This document shows, in pieces, positions 18,509-26,987 of a stretch of DNA of 64,000 bases. Origin of the DNA: Botryobacter ruber (GTDB lineage Bacteria > Bacteroidota > Bacteroidia > Cytophagales > Hymenobacteraceae); the NCBI RefSeq assembly GCF_003347595.2, contig NZ_QCZK02000047.1, positions 50,782 through 114,781 of the forward strand, given 5' to 3'. A model generated the notes under the pieces. It had not been told where the DNA came from. It was given only the letters and a program-made list of their open reading frames with translations, and made no database searches. Positions within the stretch are counted from its first letter, which is position 1; each line of letters opens with the position of its first letter. The translations under genes were made by a program, and so were the position numbers.

Positions 18509-20980
18509 TCACAGCGGTTGCTTCACCTCGAAGGTAAAGGTTTTACTGCCCGCCAGGCCCTTTTCGGTAATGCCCTGCACCACCACCAGGTATTTTCCTG
18601 CCTGGTCGGATGTATAGAACGCCACGTTGCCCTTACCGTCTGCTTTTGTTTTAACATCGGGTACCCAGTGTAGCAGGTTACGGAAGTCCGGCAAACGGCT
18701 TTGTAGTTGTTCGGGAGTAGCATACGCAGGTGCGTAGAACTCCCGCTCCAGTTGCAGTCCTTCGTACTCCAGCAGCAGCGAGCGTGGGTCCAGCTGAAGG
18801 CTGCCCAGGTCGCCTTTGTAGGTTGTGAAGCTGACAATGCCGCTGTAGGTCCTGGGGCCAACGAAGTACTTCTGCGTCACGACCTCCAGTTGCTTCACTT
18901 TCAGCGGATCAATGGCCATTACCCTGTTCATATCGAACACCGGCACCCCGTCCAGCAGCACCAGCGGGTTATCCGAAAAAATGCCCCTGTTCGGGCGGTC
19001 CAGCACCATCAGGTGGTAGCCTCCTTTTCTTTTCCGGGCCTGCACCGGCGTTACATACTCATGCAGCACTTCTTCCATGGTTTTGAAACGGATGTAGTCG
19101 TCGAGCAGGTAGCGGTCGTCGGGTTTGCCATAGAAAGCCGTGCTGTCGATGCCGGGTGAGTAGAAAACATCGCGGTACGTTTCGAAATAGGCGTTCTGCA
19201 CCTGCACTTCCAGGTGGCGCTGCGCGACTTCGGGCTGCAGACTTTTGGCTAAGGCCAGCTCCGGCAGTTTGGTCGCGGCAAACTTTTCCGAAAACGGACT
19301 GAACACCCGGAAATGGTAGGTGCTGTCTTTGGTGGTATTGGTCTGCAGGATAATCTCTTTATAGCCGTAAAAATCCTTTACCTCATGCTGCACCATTCCG
19401 TTGGCGGCGCTGGTGCCCTGGTAAAAGCGCACATGCTTGCCGGGCGCAGCCAGGTAGGTCGTAATGCCCTGTGCCGGAGTGCCGGTAGCGGCATGCGTCA
19501 CTTTGCTGCGGACAAGGTGGCCGTTAACTTCCGGCTGATATTCGAACACCTGCGGCCTGTTACGCAGCACCTCTTGCCAGCGGAAGCGGCTCCAGCCATG
19601 GGTCAGCATCAGGTTGTCGAGCGCCTGGTCTGCTACTGTGCCTGTGGCTGTTAAGTAGTATTCCGGTTGTTCGATGGTACCTTTCAGGTCGGAGGTCAGC
19701 CACAGGTAACTGGCAATGTCCGTAGCTACAGGTCCCTGCAGCGCGTCGAGCCGGTACACGGCCAGCGACAAATCAGCGGGTACGGCAGCGCCTGTGGTGG
19801 CTGCAGTAGTCATATCAATCGTAACTTTCTGGCGGGTGCCGTAGCTGTTTTTGTCTGTTGTCGCCGCTATTTCCAGCCTGGCTGCCGGTCGCTTGAAATA
19901 TAGCCGCTCGCACACCGGCTTCTGCCGGCTGTTGAATACCGTGAGGTGGTTGATGCCGTCTGCCAGTGCCGCTTTGCGAAAGACAAATGTAGCTTTACCG
20001 TTTTGCAAGGTGCCAGCCTCAGCCACACCAATCTGCTGCCGCGCATGGCCCAGCAGGTACACCTGTTCAGACTGCAATCCTTTTGCTGCTACTGTCACCA
20101 TAACCTCTGCGGCACCTTTTTCTTCCACCTGTACCGTGTACCCCTGCTCCTGGATGGCAGGCAGCTGGCGGGTGAGCACCTGCTGGTTTGGAAGCGTGAT
20201 TTTAGCGGTGTATTTGCTTGCGCGGGAAGGCGTAAAGGTAAAATGCCCGATCCCGAATTTCAGCGGCTCGAACTGCGCCACCACATTCCCCTCCTGGTCC
20301 ACAATCTCTCCCTGGCACGCAATGCCTTTTCCACTCTTGCTATCAGTTCCTTTAAACGCCACTTTGCAGGTCAGCCCATCCACCAAATTTCCACCTTCGG
20401 GGAAGAACTGAATGTCGTAAGCTGCTGCCTCTTTCGCAGGTTTTAAACCGGCATTTTTAAAAGTGTTGATGATCGTAACCGGCTGCTCAAAGTAAAAGTC
20501 CGGGCTGAAGTTTTTCATCCAGTTGGTATAGGCCCGCACGGTGTAGTTGCCGGAGCCAAGCGTAGGCGGCAGTACAAAGGAACCCTTTCCTGTACCTGCT
20601 TTCAAGGCAAATTTCCCTTGCAGCACCGGCCGCTTCGTCTCATCGAGTACCTCCACATACGCCACCTTGCTCATGTCGAGCGGCTGGTGCTGCGTGCCGT
20701 CCAGGTTGTAAAGCTTGAACCACATGGTTTCGCCGCTGGCATACGCAGGACGGTCCAGGTGCAGGAACAGCTTCTCCTGCAAGGTATTGCTCCTGAACTG
20801 GTCGAAGCTGCTGCGGATGGCAGCAAAATTGCCTGACTGCCCAACGACAGCACCTCCTGCCGTACTGAGCAGAAGGCACATGAACAGGCAAAGTTTTACG
20901 AGCACCTGCTGCCGGTTGTAAGAAGAAGTCTCCCATTGAAGCACATCATACAAGGAGATATTATTTGTACCTGTTACCAT
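18509..20980 (-). CDS. MG2-domain and plug-like outer-membrane-associated protein
   Basis: 823 residues. An export signal lies unusually far in (hydrophobic 28-47, after a polar 27-residue lead), so the true start may be later. The segment LFLHLDRPAYASGETMWFKLY is the MG2 (alpha-2-macroglobulin-like) domain signature of large Bacteroidota exported proteins. Further beta domains follow. Near the C-terminus LVLLDGVPVFD and DPLKVKQLEVV are typical of a TonB-receptor plug, without any barrel. It is the last gene of a run with the DUF4249 lipoprotein and TonB-dependent receptor, an association common in Bacteroidota whose substrate is unknown. Residues about 391-399 (TTAATTGAA) coincide with a likely copy of the dispersed element (19782-19808). 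Confidence 0.78.
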   Translation of the reverse strand: MVTGTNNISLYDVLQWETSSYNRQQVLVKLCLFMCLLLSTAGGAVVGQSGNFAAIRSSFDQFRSNTLQEKLFLHLDRPAYASGETMWFKLYNLDGTQHQPLDMSKVAYVEVLDETKRPVLQGKFALKAGTGKGSFVLPPTLGSGNYTVRAYTNWMKNFSPDFYFEQPVTIINTFKNAGLKPAKEAAAYDIQFFPEGGNLVDGLTCKVAFKGTDSKSGKGIACQGEIVDQEGNVVAQFEPLKFGIGHFTFTPSRASKYTAKITLPNQQVLTRQLPAIQEQGYTVQVEEKGAAEVMVTVAAKGLQSEQVYLLGHARQQIGVAEAGTLQNGKATFVFRKAALADGINHLTVFNSRQKPVCERLYFKRPAARLEIAATTDKNSYGTRQKVTIDMTTAATTGAAVPADLSLAVYRLDALQGPVATDIASYLWLTSDLKGTIEQPEYYLTATGTVADQALDNLMLTHGWSRFRWQEVLRNRPQVFEYQPEVNGHLVRSKVTHAATGTPAQGITTYLAAPGKHVRFYQGTSAANGMVQHEVKDFYGYKEIILQTNTTKDSTYHFRVFSPFSEKFAATKLPELALAKSLQPEVAQRHLEVQVQNAYFETYRDVFYSPGIDSTAFYGKPDDRYLLDDYIRFKTMEEVLHEYVTPVQARKRKGGYHLMVLDRPNRGIFSDNPLVLLDGVPVFDMNRVMAIDPLKVKQLEVVTQKYFVGPRTYSGIVSFTTYKGDLGSLQLDPRSLLLEYEGLQLEREFYAPAYATPEQLQSRLPDFRNLLHWVPDVKTKADGKGNVAFYTSDQAGKYLVVVQGITEKGLAGSKTFTFEVKQPL
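19782..19808 (-). repeat. Dispersed Ala-peptide element inside the MG2 gene (probable)
   Basis: Plus-strand ACGGCAGCGCCTGTGGTGGC resembles the copy at 40075-40106. In the minus-strand gene it encodes an Ala/Thr-rich run (TTAATTGAAV). The match is weaker than for the other copies and could be chance. Confidence 0.42.
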
Positions 20981-21065
20981 TGCTTTTATTCATAAAAGAA
21001 AATACTGCTCCAGGTTGGAAACTTGAAGCAGAAATAAATTTATCGCTACAACACGTGTGTCACTT

Positions 21066-22223
21066 TTACTGCGGCCAGAACTCCGGTTTCACATTGGTGC
21101 CGTAAATCCTGCAGTCCACGCAGCCTTTGTACTTTACTTTATAGCCTTCCAGCTTATTCAGTTCGCCATACACGGCGCCTTTTAGGCCCCAGTACGGATC
21201 GTTGTTCTTCACATAGCCAATCGCCGTCTCCATCGACACGGTTGCCGAATCGCCCTGGCACAGGGGAGGCGGCATGTACCACTGCTGCGGCAACTCCTGC
21301 CTGCCGATAAACAGCCTTTTCTGCTCTACCGAATAGGCGCTCAAAAAGCCTATAACAGGCTCCTGGCTATCGGCCACGCTACGGATATTCCCTTTAAACT
21401 GCGACGGCAGCGGATCGAATAAACCGCCTACGCTTTCGGTGGTTTTCTTCAGCGCTTCCCAATATGCATAGGCCTCCTGCGTCTGAGCGTACTGCTTTAC
21501 CAGGATGCTGTACCCGATGCGCAATTTTTCGGACGACGGCGCCAGCTTTTGCAATGGAAATTTGCTGATGAGATCCTGGTTGTACCTGGAAGAGGTTCCA
21601 ATTTTGATAGACGTGGAGGGCTCGGTTCGCCAGCACTGGTAAATGTTCTCGCTTTCGGCCGTACGCCTGACAATGGTATCGCCCACCACCTCCCCGGTAG
21701 CTCTTTCGGAAGCGGTAAACTCCCAGGTTTCTTCAAAATCCCAGCGATAGTAGCGGGTGTTGTCCTGTGGGTCGTGGGTGCTCACCTGCAGCTGCAGCCC
21801 GTCGGGTTCTGCTTCCCAGGTAAGTGCGTCTATAGCAGGCGTCATCTTCACCGGCACAAAATCTGATATGTAGGCCCTGGTTTTGGAGGTTTTGATATGC
21901 AGGCGATAGCGTTTGGTTGGATTTACCGGGATGGTATTGATGCTATAAACGCCCGCGCCCGTTTCTTTCAGGCTGAACCTGGCTCCTCCTTCTTCTTCTA
22001 TAGTTACCGTAGCGCCTGTTTCGTTTCTGGGATTTTCATCGTCGCCCAGGTTCTGCGTGCGGGTCAGCTTAAAGGTGGTTGGGCCGTTGCCGGTATTGAT
22101 AAACCCGTCGACAACCAGGTAGTTGTTGGGCATCTGGATTACTTCGTGCTGATAAGGCTCTATGCAGCTGCCCAGCATCAATAACAGAACCCAGAAAAAG
22201 TGTCTTTTTATAGAGCGTTGCAT
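21066..22223 (-). CDS. DUF4249 lipoprotein
   Basis: 385 residues with lipobox LMLGSC (Cys20). The start YLVVDGFINTGNGPTTFKLTRTQNL with an ATVTIEEEGG segment and a later YYRWDFEETWEF is characteristic of DUF4249, a family of surface-exposed or periplasmic lipoproteins almost always encoded beside a TonB-dependent receptor in Bacteroidota. Its stop side is 85 bp from the MG2 gene, and it starts 5 bp after the receptor gene, so these are co-transcribed. By analogy with SusD it is thought to help bind the receptor's substrate; no biochemical role is known to me. Confidence 0.88.
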   Translation of the reverse strand: MQRSIKRHFFWVLLLMLGSCIEPYQHEVIQMPNNYLVVDGFINTGNGPTTFKLTRTQNLGDDENPRNETGATVTIEEEGGARFSLKETGAGVYSINTIPVNPTKRYRLHIKTSKTRAYISDFVPVKMTPAIDALTWEAEPDGLQLQVSTHDPQDNTRYYRWDFEETWEFTASERATGEVVGDTIVRRTAESENIYQCWRTEPSTSIKIGTSSRYNQDLISKFPLQKLAPSSEKLRIGYSILVKQYAQTQEAYAYWEALKKTTESVGGLFDPLPSQFKGNIRSVADSQEPVIGFLSAYSVEQKRLFIGRQELPQQWYMPPPLCQGDSATVSMETAIGYVKNNDPYWGLKGAVYGELNKLEGYKVKYKGCVDCRIYGTNVKPEFWPQ

Positions 22224-22228
22224 GTTGC

Positions 22229-25000
22229 TTAAAATCTGAAGTTATAGGTAATGGTCGGAATCGGGCTGCCGAAAATGGAAAGCTTGTAGCCTTTCACTTT
22301 GCCTTCTTCCGATTTAAAATAAACCGAGAACGGGTTATTGCGACCGGTGACGTTATACACGGCAAGGGTCCAGGAACTGTGCGCCAGCTTTTTTGCTTTG
22401 TGGTTGCCCTCCAGGTTCATGGCTACATCGAAACGGAAATAGTTCGGCACACGGTACGCGTTGCGGTCGGAATACAGGAGCCGTTGCGTATCGCCAAAGG
22501 TGTACTTGGCAATAGGCAGGGTAATAGGTCGACCGGTGCTGTAGGTAAAGTTGAACGAGGTGCTGTAGCGTTTGCTGAACTTGTAGTTGCTGATCAGCGT
22601 CAGGTCGTGCGGCTTGTCGAAATTGCTCGGGTAGTAGTTGCCGTTGTTGATCACTTCTCCCCGCTCCGGGTTGTTTACTTTGATAAGCGAACGGGAGTAG
22701 GTGTAGCTGATCCAGCCGTTCAGCCTGCCGCTCAGCTTTTTCAGCATGATTTCCATGCCGTAGGCTTTTCCCTCCGCATTGGCCACGTCTGTTTCGATGT
22801 GGTGGTTCATGAAAAGCGAAGCGCCGCTTTTGTAGTCCAGGAAGTCGCGCATGGTGCGGTAGTAGCCCTCCACCGACAGCTCAACCGTATTGGCTTTGAA
22901 GTTCTGGTAATAACCCAGCGCCACTTGGTTGCCCACCTGCGGACGAATTTTCGAATCGCTCAGTTTCCAGAGATCCGTCGGCGACATCGAAACGGTGTTC
23001 GACAGCATGTGAATGTACTGGCGCAGCCTGTTGAAGCCAATTTTCACGGAGGAATGATCGCCCAAGCCATACCGGGCAGAAAAGCGGTACTCCGGTCCGT
23101 GGTAATTGGCAAACGGACTGCCGGATTTGTAGAAAGTTGTATCTTCTACTGTATTTTCTGTTCGCGGCATGTTCTCTGCATACGTCAGCACCTCCCGCGG
23201 CCCCAGCGCATTGAACAACGAATACCGCAGCCCCGCCTCCACCGACAGGCGCGGTGTTATCTCGAACTGTTCCGAAGCATACACTGCCGTCTCCAGCGCC
23301 TGCTCGGACTGCAGCCTGTCCAGCGTTACAATAGACTCGCTGCTGTTGGGCTGGAACGAACCAGGCGAAATGCTGTAGTGGTTGGTACTGACGCCAAAGT
23401 TAACGGTATGCTTTGCGGTCGGGTAATAATTGAAATCGGCCTGGAAGTTTGCCTGGTTAATACCGAAATCCAGCGCAAAGGCAGTTACCGGGTTTTTATC
23501 ACTTTCGACGCCATAGCCGTAGTGGCTGTAAGCGCCGGTGAACTTCCCGAACAGCTTTTCATCGAAGGTATGTTTCCAGCTGATGCTCGCGTTCTGGTTG
23601 GAGAAGGTATAGAGGGAGTCGGCGCCCAGCCGGAACTTGTCTTTGCTCAGATAGCCGCTTAGGATAAGCGAATTGTTGTCGTTTATTTTGTGGCTCAGCA
23701 GCGCATTTACATCATAAAAAGAAGCGGTGCTTTTGCTGAAAGTCGGGTCCGGAATTTTCTTCAGCAGCCAGTCGGAATAGGTGCTGCGGCCGCCGACAAT
23801 GAGCGAAGTTTTGTCTTTCACCAGCGGCCCCTCCAGCGTCAGGCGGCTTGTCAGCAGCCCGATGCCACCGGAACCGGCAAACTTCTGCTTATTCCCCTCC
23901 CGCGACGTGATCTCCAGCACCGATGATAAGCGCCCGCCGTATTTGGCCGGAATCGCACTCCGGAACAGCTCCGCCGACTCCACCACATCAGGGTTGAAAG
24001 CAGAGAAGAAACCAAACAAATGCGAAGGATTGTAAATAGGTGCATTGTTGAAGAGAATTAGGTTCTGATCTGCCGAACCGCCGCGCACGTTCATCCCGGT
24101 GCTGCCCTCGCCTGCCGACTTCACGCCCGGCAGCGTCAGGATAACCCGCAGAATATCGGTTTCGCCAAAGGCGGTAGGCACTTGTTTGATAGACCGGATG
24201 TCCAGCTTCTCCACCCCCATCAGCAGGCTCGACACGTTTTTATCTTTATCGGCTTCTACGATTACTTCTTTCAGCACCCGCGCATCTTCCTGCAGTTCGA
24301 TGTCCAGCCTGCCGTTGCCGTAGAGCATCACCTGCCGTTTGGTGGTCTGCATGCCAATGCCCCTGATCCGGAGCTGGTGGTGCCCCACCGGGAGCGAGAG
24401 GGTGTAGTAGCCGGACTGGTCGGTAGTGGTGCCGATCAACGGCGACTCGATATAAACAGAAGCCCCGAAAATGGGTTCACCGGTTCCTGCAGCACGCAGG
24501 TAGCCCGAAATGGTGGCTTTGCCGCTGGGGTTGTTTCGCCGGTCGCCGATCTCGTACAACTTAATTTCAGAAGCAGCACGCTTACTGCCCTGGTCATCAG
24601 ACTGTTCTGCTCCTGCCACCATTGCTTCTGCACCTGCCGGTGTGGGCTCAAAGAAGTTCTCCGGCAGGGCCAGCTGCAGTTGTTTGCCTTTGGTGATAAA
24701 CACCCGCTGCTGTGCATCAATGGCAAACCTGATCCCGGTATTGCGGAACAGCGCTGCCAGCACGTCCTCCAGCGGCTTGTTTGTTACCTGCACCGTTACC
24801 CGCACGCTGTCCACAGCAGCAGGATCAAAGTAGAATTTGTAGCCAGACCTTGCCTCCACTTCCCGGACAAATTCTTCGAAGGCCAGGTTGTTGAAGTTTC
24901 CGGTTACAGGCGCTCCTTTCGTGTGCTGGGCACTGAGGGAATGGAGGCAGCAAAAGCTGGCCAGGAGTAGCAGCAGGATGCCCCGGTAAAGTGAAGCCAT
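22229..25000 (-). CDS. TonB-dependent receptor with STN domain
   Basis: 923 residues. Order: signal peptide (1-25), STN domain (about 35-105, NLAFEEFVREVEARSGYKF then VTNKPLEDVLAALF), linker, carboxypeptidase-regulatory-like domain (about 163-240, GYLRAAGTGEPIFGASVYI), plug (about 255-390, with GMNVRGGSADQNLILFNNAP), then a 22-strand-type barrel ending in Phe (TYNFRF). It is an outer-membrane active transporter driven by TonB. The STN domain could support signalling to a FecR-type anti-sigma factor, but none is in the window. The linker carries AEAMVAGAEQ at residues 124-133, a copy of the dispersed element (24605-24638), placed exactly between domains. Substrate unknown. Confidence 0.92.
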   Translation of the reverse strand: MASLYRGILLLLLASFCCLHSLSAQHTKGAPVTGNFNNLAFEEFVREVEARSGYKFYFDPAAVDSVRVTVQVTNKPLEDVLAALFRNTGIRFAIDAQQRVFITKGKQLQLALPENFFEPTPAGAEAMVAGAEQSDDQGSKRAASEIKLYEIGDRRNNPSGKATISGYLRAAGTGEPIFGASVYIESPLIGTTTDQSGYYTLSLPVGHHQLRIRGIGMQTTKRQVMLYGNGRLDIELQEDARVLKEVIVEADKDKNVSSLLMGVEKLDIRSIKQVPTAFGETDILRVILTLPGVKSAGEGSTGMNVRGGSADQNLILFNNAPIYNPSHLFGFFSAFNPDVVESAELFRSAIPAKYGGRLSSVLEITSREGNKQKFAGSGGIGLLTSRLTLEGPLVKDKTSLIVGGRSTYSDWLLKKIPDPTFSKSTASFYDVNALLSHKINDNNSLILSGYLSKDKFRLGADSLYTFSNQNASISWKHTFDEKLFGKFTGAYSHYGYGVESDKNPVTAFALDFGINQANFQADFNYYPTAKHTVNFGVSTNHYSISPGSFQPNSSESIVTLDRLQSEQALETAVYASEQFEITPRLSVEAGLRYSLFNALGPREVLTYAENMPRTENTVEDTTFYKSGSPFANYHGPEYRFSARYGLGDHSSVKIGFNRLRQYIHMLSNTVSMSPTDLWKLSDSKIRPQVGNQVALGYYQNFKANTVELSVEGYYRTMRDFLDYKSGASLFMNHHIETDVANAEGKAYGMEIMLKKLSGRLNGWISYTYSRSLIKVNNPERGEVINNGNYYPSNFDKPHDLTLISNYKFSKRYSTSFNFTYSTGRPITLPIAKYTFGDTQRLLYSDRNAYRVPNYFRFDVAMNLEGNHKAKKLAHSSWTLAVYNVTGRNNPFSVYFKSEEGKVKGYKLSIFGSPIPTITYNFRF
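24605..24638 (+). repeat. Dispersed Ala-peptide element inside the TonB receptor gene
   Basis: TTCTGCTCCTGCCACCATTG followed by CTTCTGCACCTGCC on the plus strand. Read on the minus strand it encodes GAEAMVAGAEQ in the linker between the STN and carboxypeptidase-like domains. The nucleotide match to intergenic copies such as 5412-5447 is close. Confidence 0.75.
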
Positions 25001-25065
25001 TAGTTTGTTTTCAGATTTGATCTTAATATTGTCTGCCAGGAAACGCTGGTGCGGTTAGCAGGAAG

Positions 25066-25806
25066 TTATTTTTGAAGGGAAGCATAAAACCTGGCGGCCT
25101 CTATGATCGCCTCTTCTTTCTGCTTGTTGAATCTGAGTTTTTTTGCCTGCAGGTGCTTCCGGACCTGTTTCTTCTTATCCTGGAACACGTCGAGCAAGGT
25201 GCCTTTGCTGTTTACCTGGTAATAAGTGCCTGCTTTCCAGATGTAGTATTTGTCCGTAACTTCATACTCGCCCGTTACCTGCCCCCGTTCCACGCGCTCC
25301 TGCGCCAGCTTACTTCGTTTGGCAATAACGGAAACCGTATCCATGAACAGCAGGTCGTAGTAACCCGTTTGCATGGAGCCGCCGGCCAGGCTGTCTCTTT
25401 CGAAGCGGACGAAGGTGTGACCATTTAGTATAAAAGAAGCGAGCTTACCCGGAAGCAGTTTTTGCAGAGCGCCGCCGTTGTCTGTCATCACTTCGTCGGT
25501 GATCACGTCGTAGCGGATAGGCACCTGCCGGAACCAGGCGCCATCGTAATACACATCCCCCTCCGTCAGCTTATCCGTCTCGAAAAACGGATGCCCCTGC
25601 AGTTGCGGCTTCCGGTACTCCACATACGACGGGCCGTTAAACAAATGTGCCTGCCTGCCGACCGCCTGTTTATATACAGCAACAGCTGCTGATTTGGCAC
25701 TTTGTAAGAAAGCAGTGTCCGCCTGGACAACCTGTGCCCGGACTGTACCGGCAGCACCCAGGAGCAGCAGGCAAAACAGAACCGGTAGTAGTTTACTTTT
25801 TATCAT
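25066..25806 (-). CDS. Exported protein of unknown function, first gene of the TonB/DUF4249 operon
   Basis: 246 residues with a signal peptide (LLPVLFCLLLLGAAGTVRAQ). No known catalytic motif. Repeated Tyr/Phe and basic residues and a Lys/Arg-rich C-terminus (KKKQVRKHLQAKKLRFNKQKEE) stand out. It lies 65 bp upstream of the STN receptor gene and is probably the first gene of the operon. A candidate promoter motif lies at 25889-25896. The position suggests an envelope role with the receptor; this is inference. Confidence 0.75.
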   Translation of the reverse strand: MIKSKLLPVLFCLLLLGAAGTVRAQVVQADTAFLQSAKSAAVAVYKQAVGRQAHLFNGPSYVEYRKPQLQGHPFFETDKLTEGDVYYDGAWFRQVPIRYDVITDEVMTDNGGALQKLLPGKLASFILNGHTFVRFERDSLAGGSMQTGYYDLLFMDTVSVIAKRSKLAQERVERGQVTGEYEVTDKYYIWKAGTYYQVNSKGTLLDVFQDKKKQVRKHLQAKKLRFNKQKEEAIIEAARFYASLQK

Positions 25807-25888
25807 AGAGGTAGTATAAACGGATACTCATCTTACAGGTAACGCATTAACAACCTGTTAATATATGAAGATTTAATTTATTAGCGAA

Positions 25889-25896
25889 CAAACATA
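25889..25896 (-). promoter_or_regulatory. Candidate promoter motif for the receptor operon
   Basis: On the minus strand this reads TATGTTTG, fitting TAnnTTTG, about 83 bases before the ATG at 25806. No convincing -33 TTTG is seen at the expected distance, so this is only a candidate. Confidence 0.45.
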
Positions 25897-26095
25897 CGGT
25901 AATAATTTTAACTTTTGTTTAAACTTCAAAAAAATTATCTGGTGCTGATTCTCTACAAACAGATTTTGCAGACTAACCTGATAAATAAGCCCTTACAAAA
26001 GAAAGCAACATCCCTGTTCCATATTATTTAACCTTGTCCTGTTTCCCCTTCGGAATTGTGGTAGAAACAGCACCTCGCTCAGCTCACAAAGGAAG

Positions 26096-26128
26096 AGCAG
26101 AAGCTGTGGTGGCAGGTACAGCAGAATA
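26096..26128 (-). repeat. Short dispersed Ala-peptide element, left half of an inverted pair
   Basis: AGCAGAAGCTGTGGTGGCAG followed by GTACAGCAGAATA. It is paired with the forward copy at 26156-26186, 27 bp away. Confidence 0.72.
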
Positions 26129-26155
26129 AAAAAGGCGGTTTTTCCTCTGAAAATA

Positions 26156-26186
26156 TTCTACTGCTCCTGCCACCACACCCGCTGCA
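26156..26186 (+). repeat. Short dispersed Ala-peptide element, right half of an inverted pair
   Basis: TTCTACTGCTCCTGCCACCA followed by CACCCGCTGCA. With 26096-26128 it makes the second head-to-head pair in the window, after the one at 8848-8958. Confidence 0.7.
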
Positions 26187-26967
26187 CATCATATGCCTAT
26201 ATATAACATATCACTACCACAGAAAACAGCTTAGCTTTAGCTATTGTAATAAATTTTCACCGCTCCTGGGCAACACTATTTGCCAGGTGCACAACTTGAC
26301 ACGCCACCTGTTTGAGGCGTTCAGCCGAGTTTGGAGGGTCTTGATTTTTTTGGTTCTTTTTGTATCAAGACCATAGCCGTCAGGCTAAGAAGTAAAAAGA
26401 AGTGATATCTCCTTAAGCTAAGGATGTTACACATGAAATACATTAGGAGAAAAGTCCCCCTTTGAAGGGGATAGGGGGATGATGCGCGTGCTGAAGGAAA
26501 AAATTTGTTCGCAGGTGTAAATCATCCCCCAACCCCCTTCAAAGGGGGACAACGGAATCGCTTTACTAAACAGCAGTCTCATCAGTTAAACTGCCTCGAA
26601 AGGAAAAATAGCCTGAACCTACTTAGTTTTTTGATTTTACTTCTTAGCCTGACGCCTATGGTCTTGATACAAAAAGAACAAAGACAAGGACAATAAAACA
26701 GCTGCTCCTGCTATCAAAGTCAAACTGGAACCTATGCAAACTTGGACAGAAACGCCAATAGCAATGGCTTTTACAACTTTCCCATAAGATCATTTCAGGC
26801 GAACAAAAGGTAGATGCCTCTTCGAGTAAACTTCATATATAAATAAAAAATTCAAAAATAAATATTACTTCTAACAAACAGTTGTTATTTTAGCATTTCA
26901 GTTTAATTTGCGACCTGAAAAAACGACTTCAGTCTGTCCGAATAACGACACAAAAAAGAGAAAAACA

Positions 26968-26980
26968 GCCCTGTCAGGGC
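26968..26980 (+). promoter_or_regulatory. Palindrome at the ribosome-binding position of the RuBisCO-like gene
   Basis: GCCCTG-T-CAGGGC, a perfect 6-bp inverted repeat, lies 7 bases before the ATG at 26988. It could be an operator half-site pair or a small leader hairpin that affects translation. Bacteroidota ribosome sites do not need a strong Shine-Dalgarno, and none is visible here. Confidence 0.4.
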
Positions 26981-26987
26981 AACAACT

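Larger units (their letters stand above)
25897..26967. repeat. 1.2-kb gap with nested inverted repeats before the RuBisCO-like gene
   Basis: No gene is seen in 25807-26987. It holds an inverted pair of the dispersed element (26096-26128 and 26156-26186), and a composite inverted repeat. The composite's outer arms of 45 bp, 26353-26397 and 26635-26679 (GTATCAAGACCATAGCCGTC in the left arm), differ at one or two positions. Inside lie inner arms starting AGTCCCCCTTTGAAGG (about 26453) and ending CCTTCAAAGGGGGAC (about 26550). The rest is AT-rich. Confidence 0.8.

Noticed and set aside
22379..23662. 427-codon plus-strand open frame
   Set aside because: It is antisense to the TonB receptor, whose barrel and plug motifs are clear on the minus strand.
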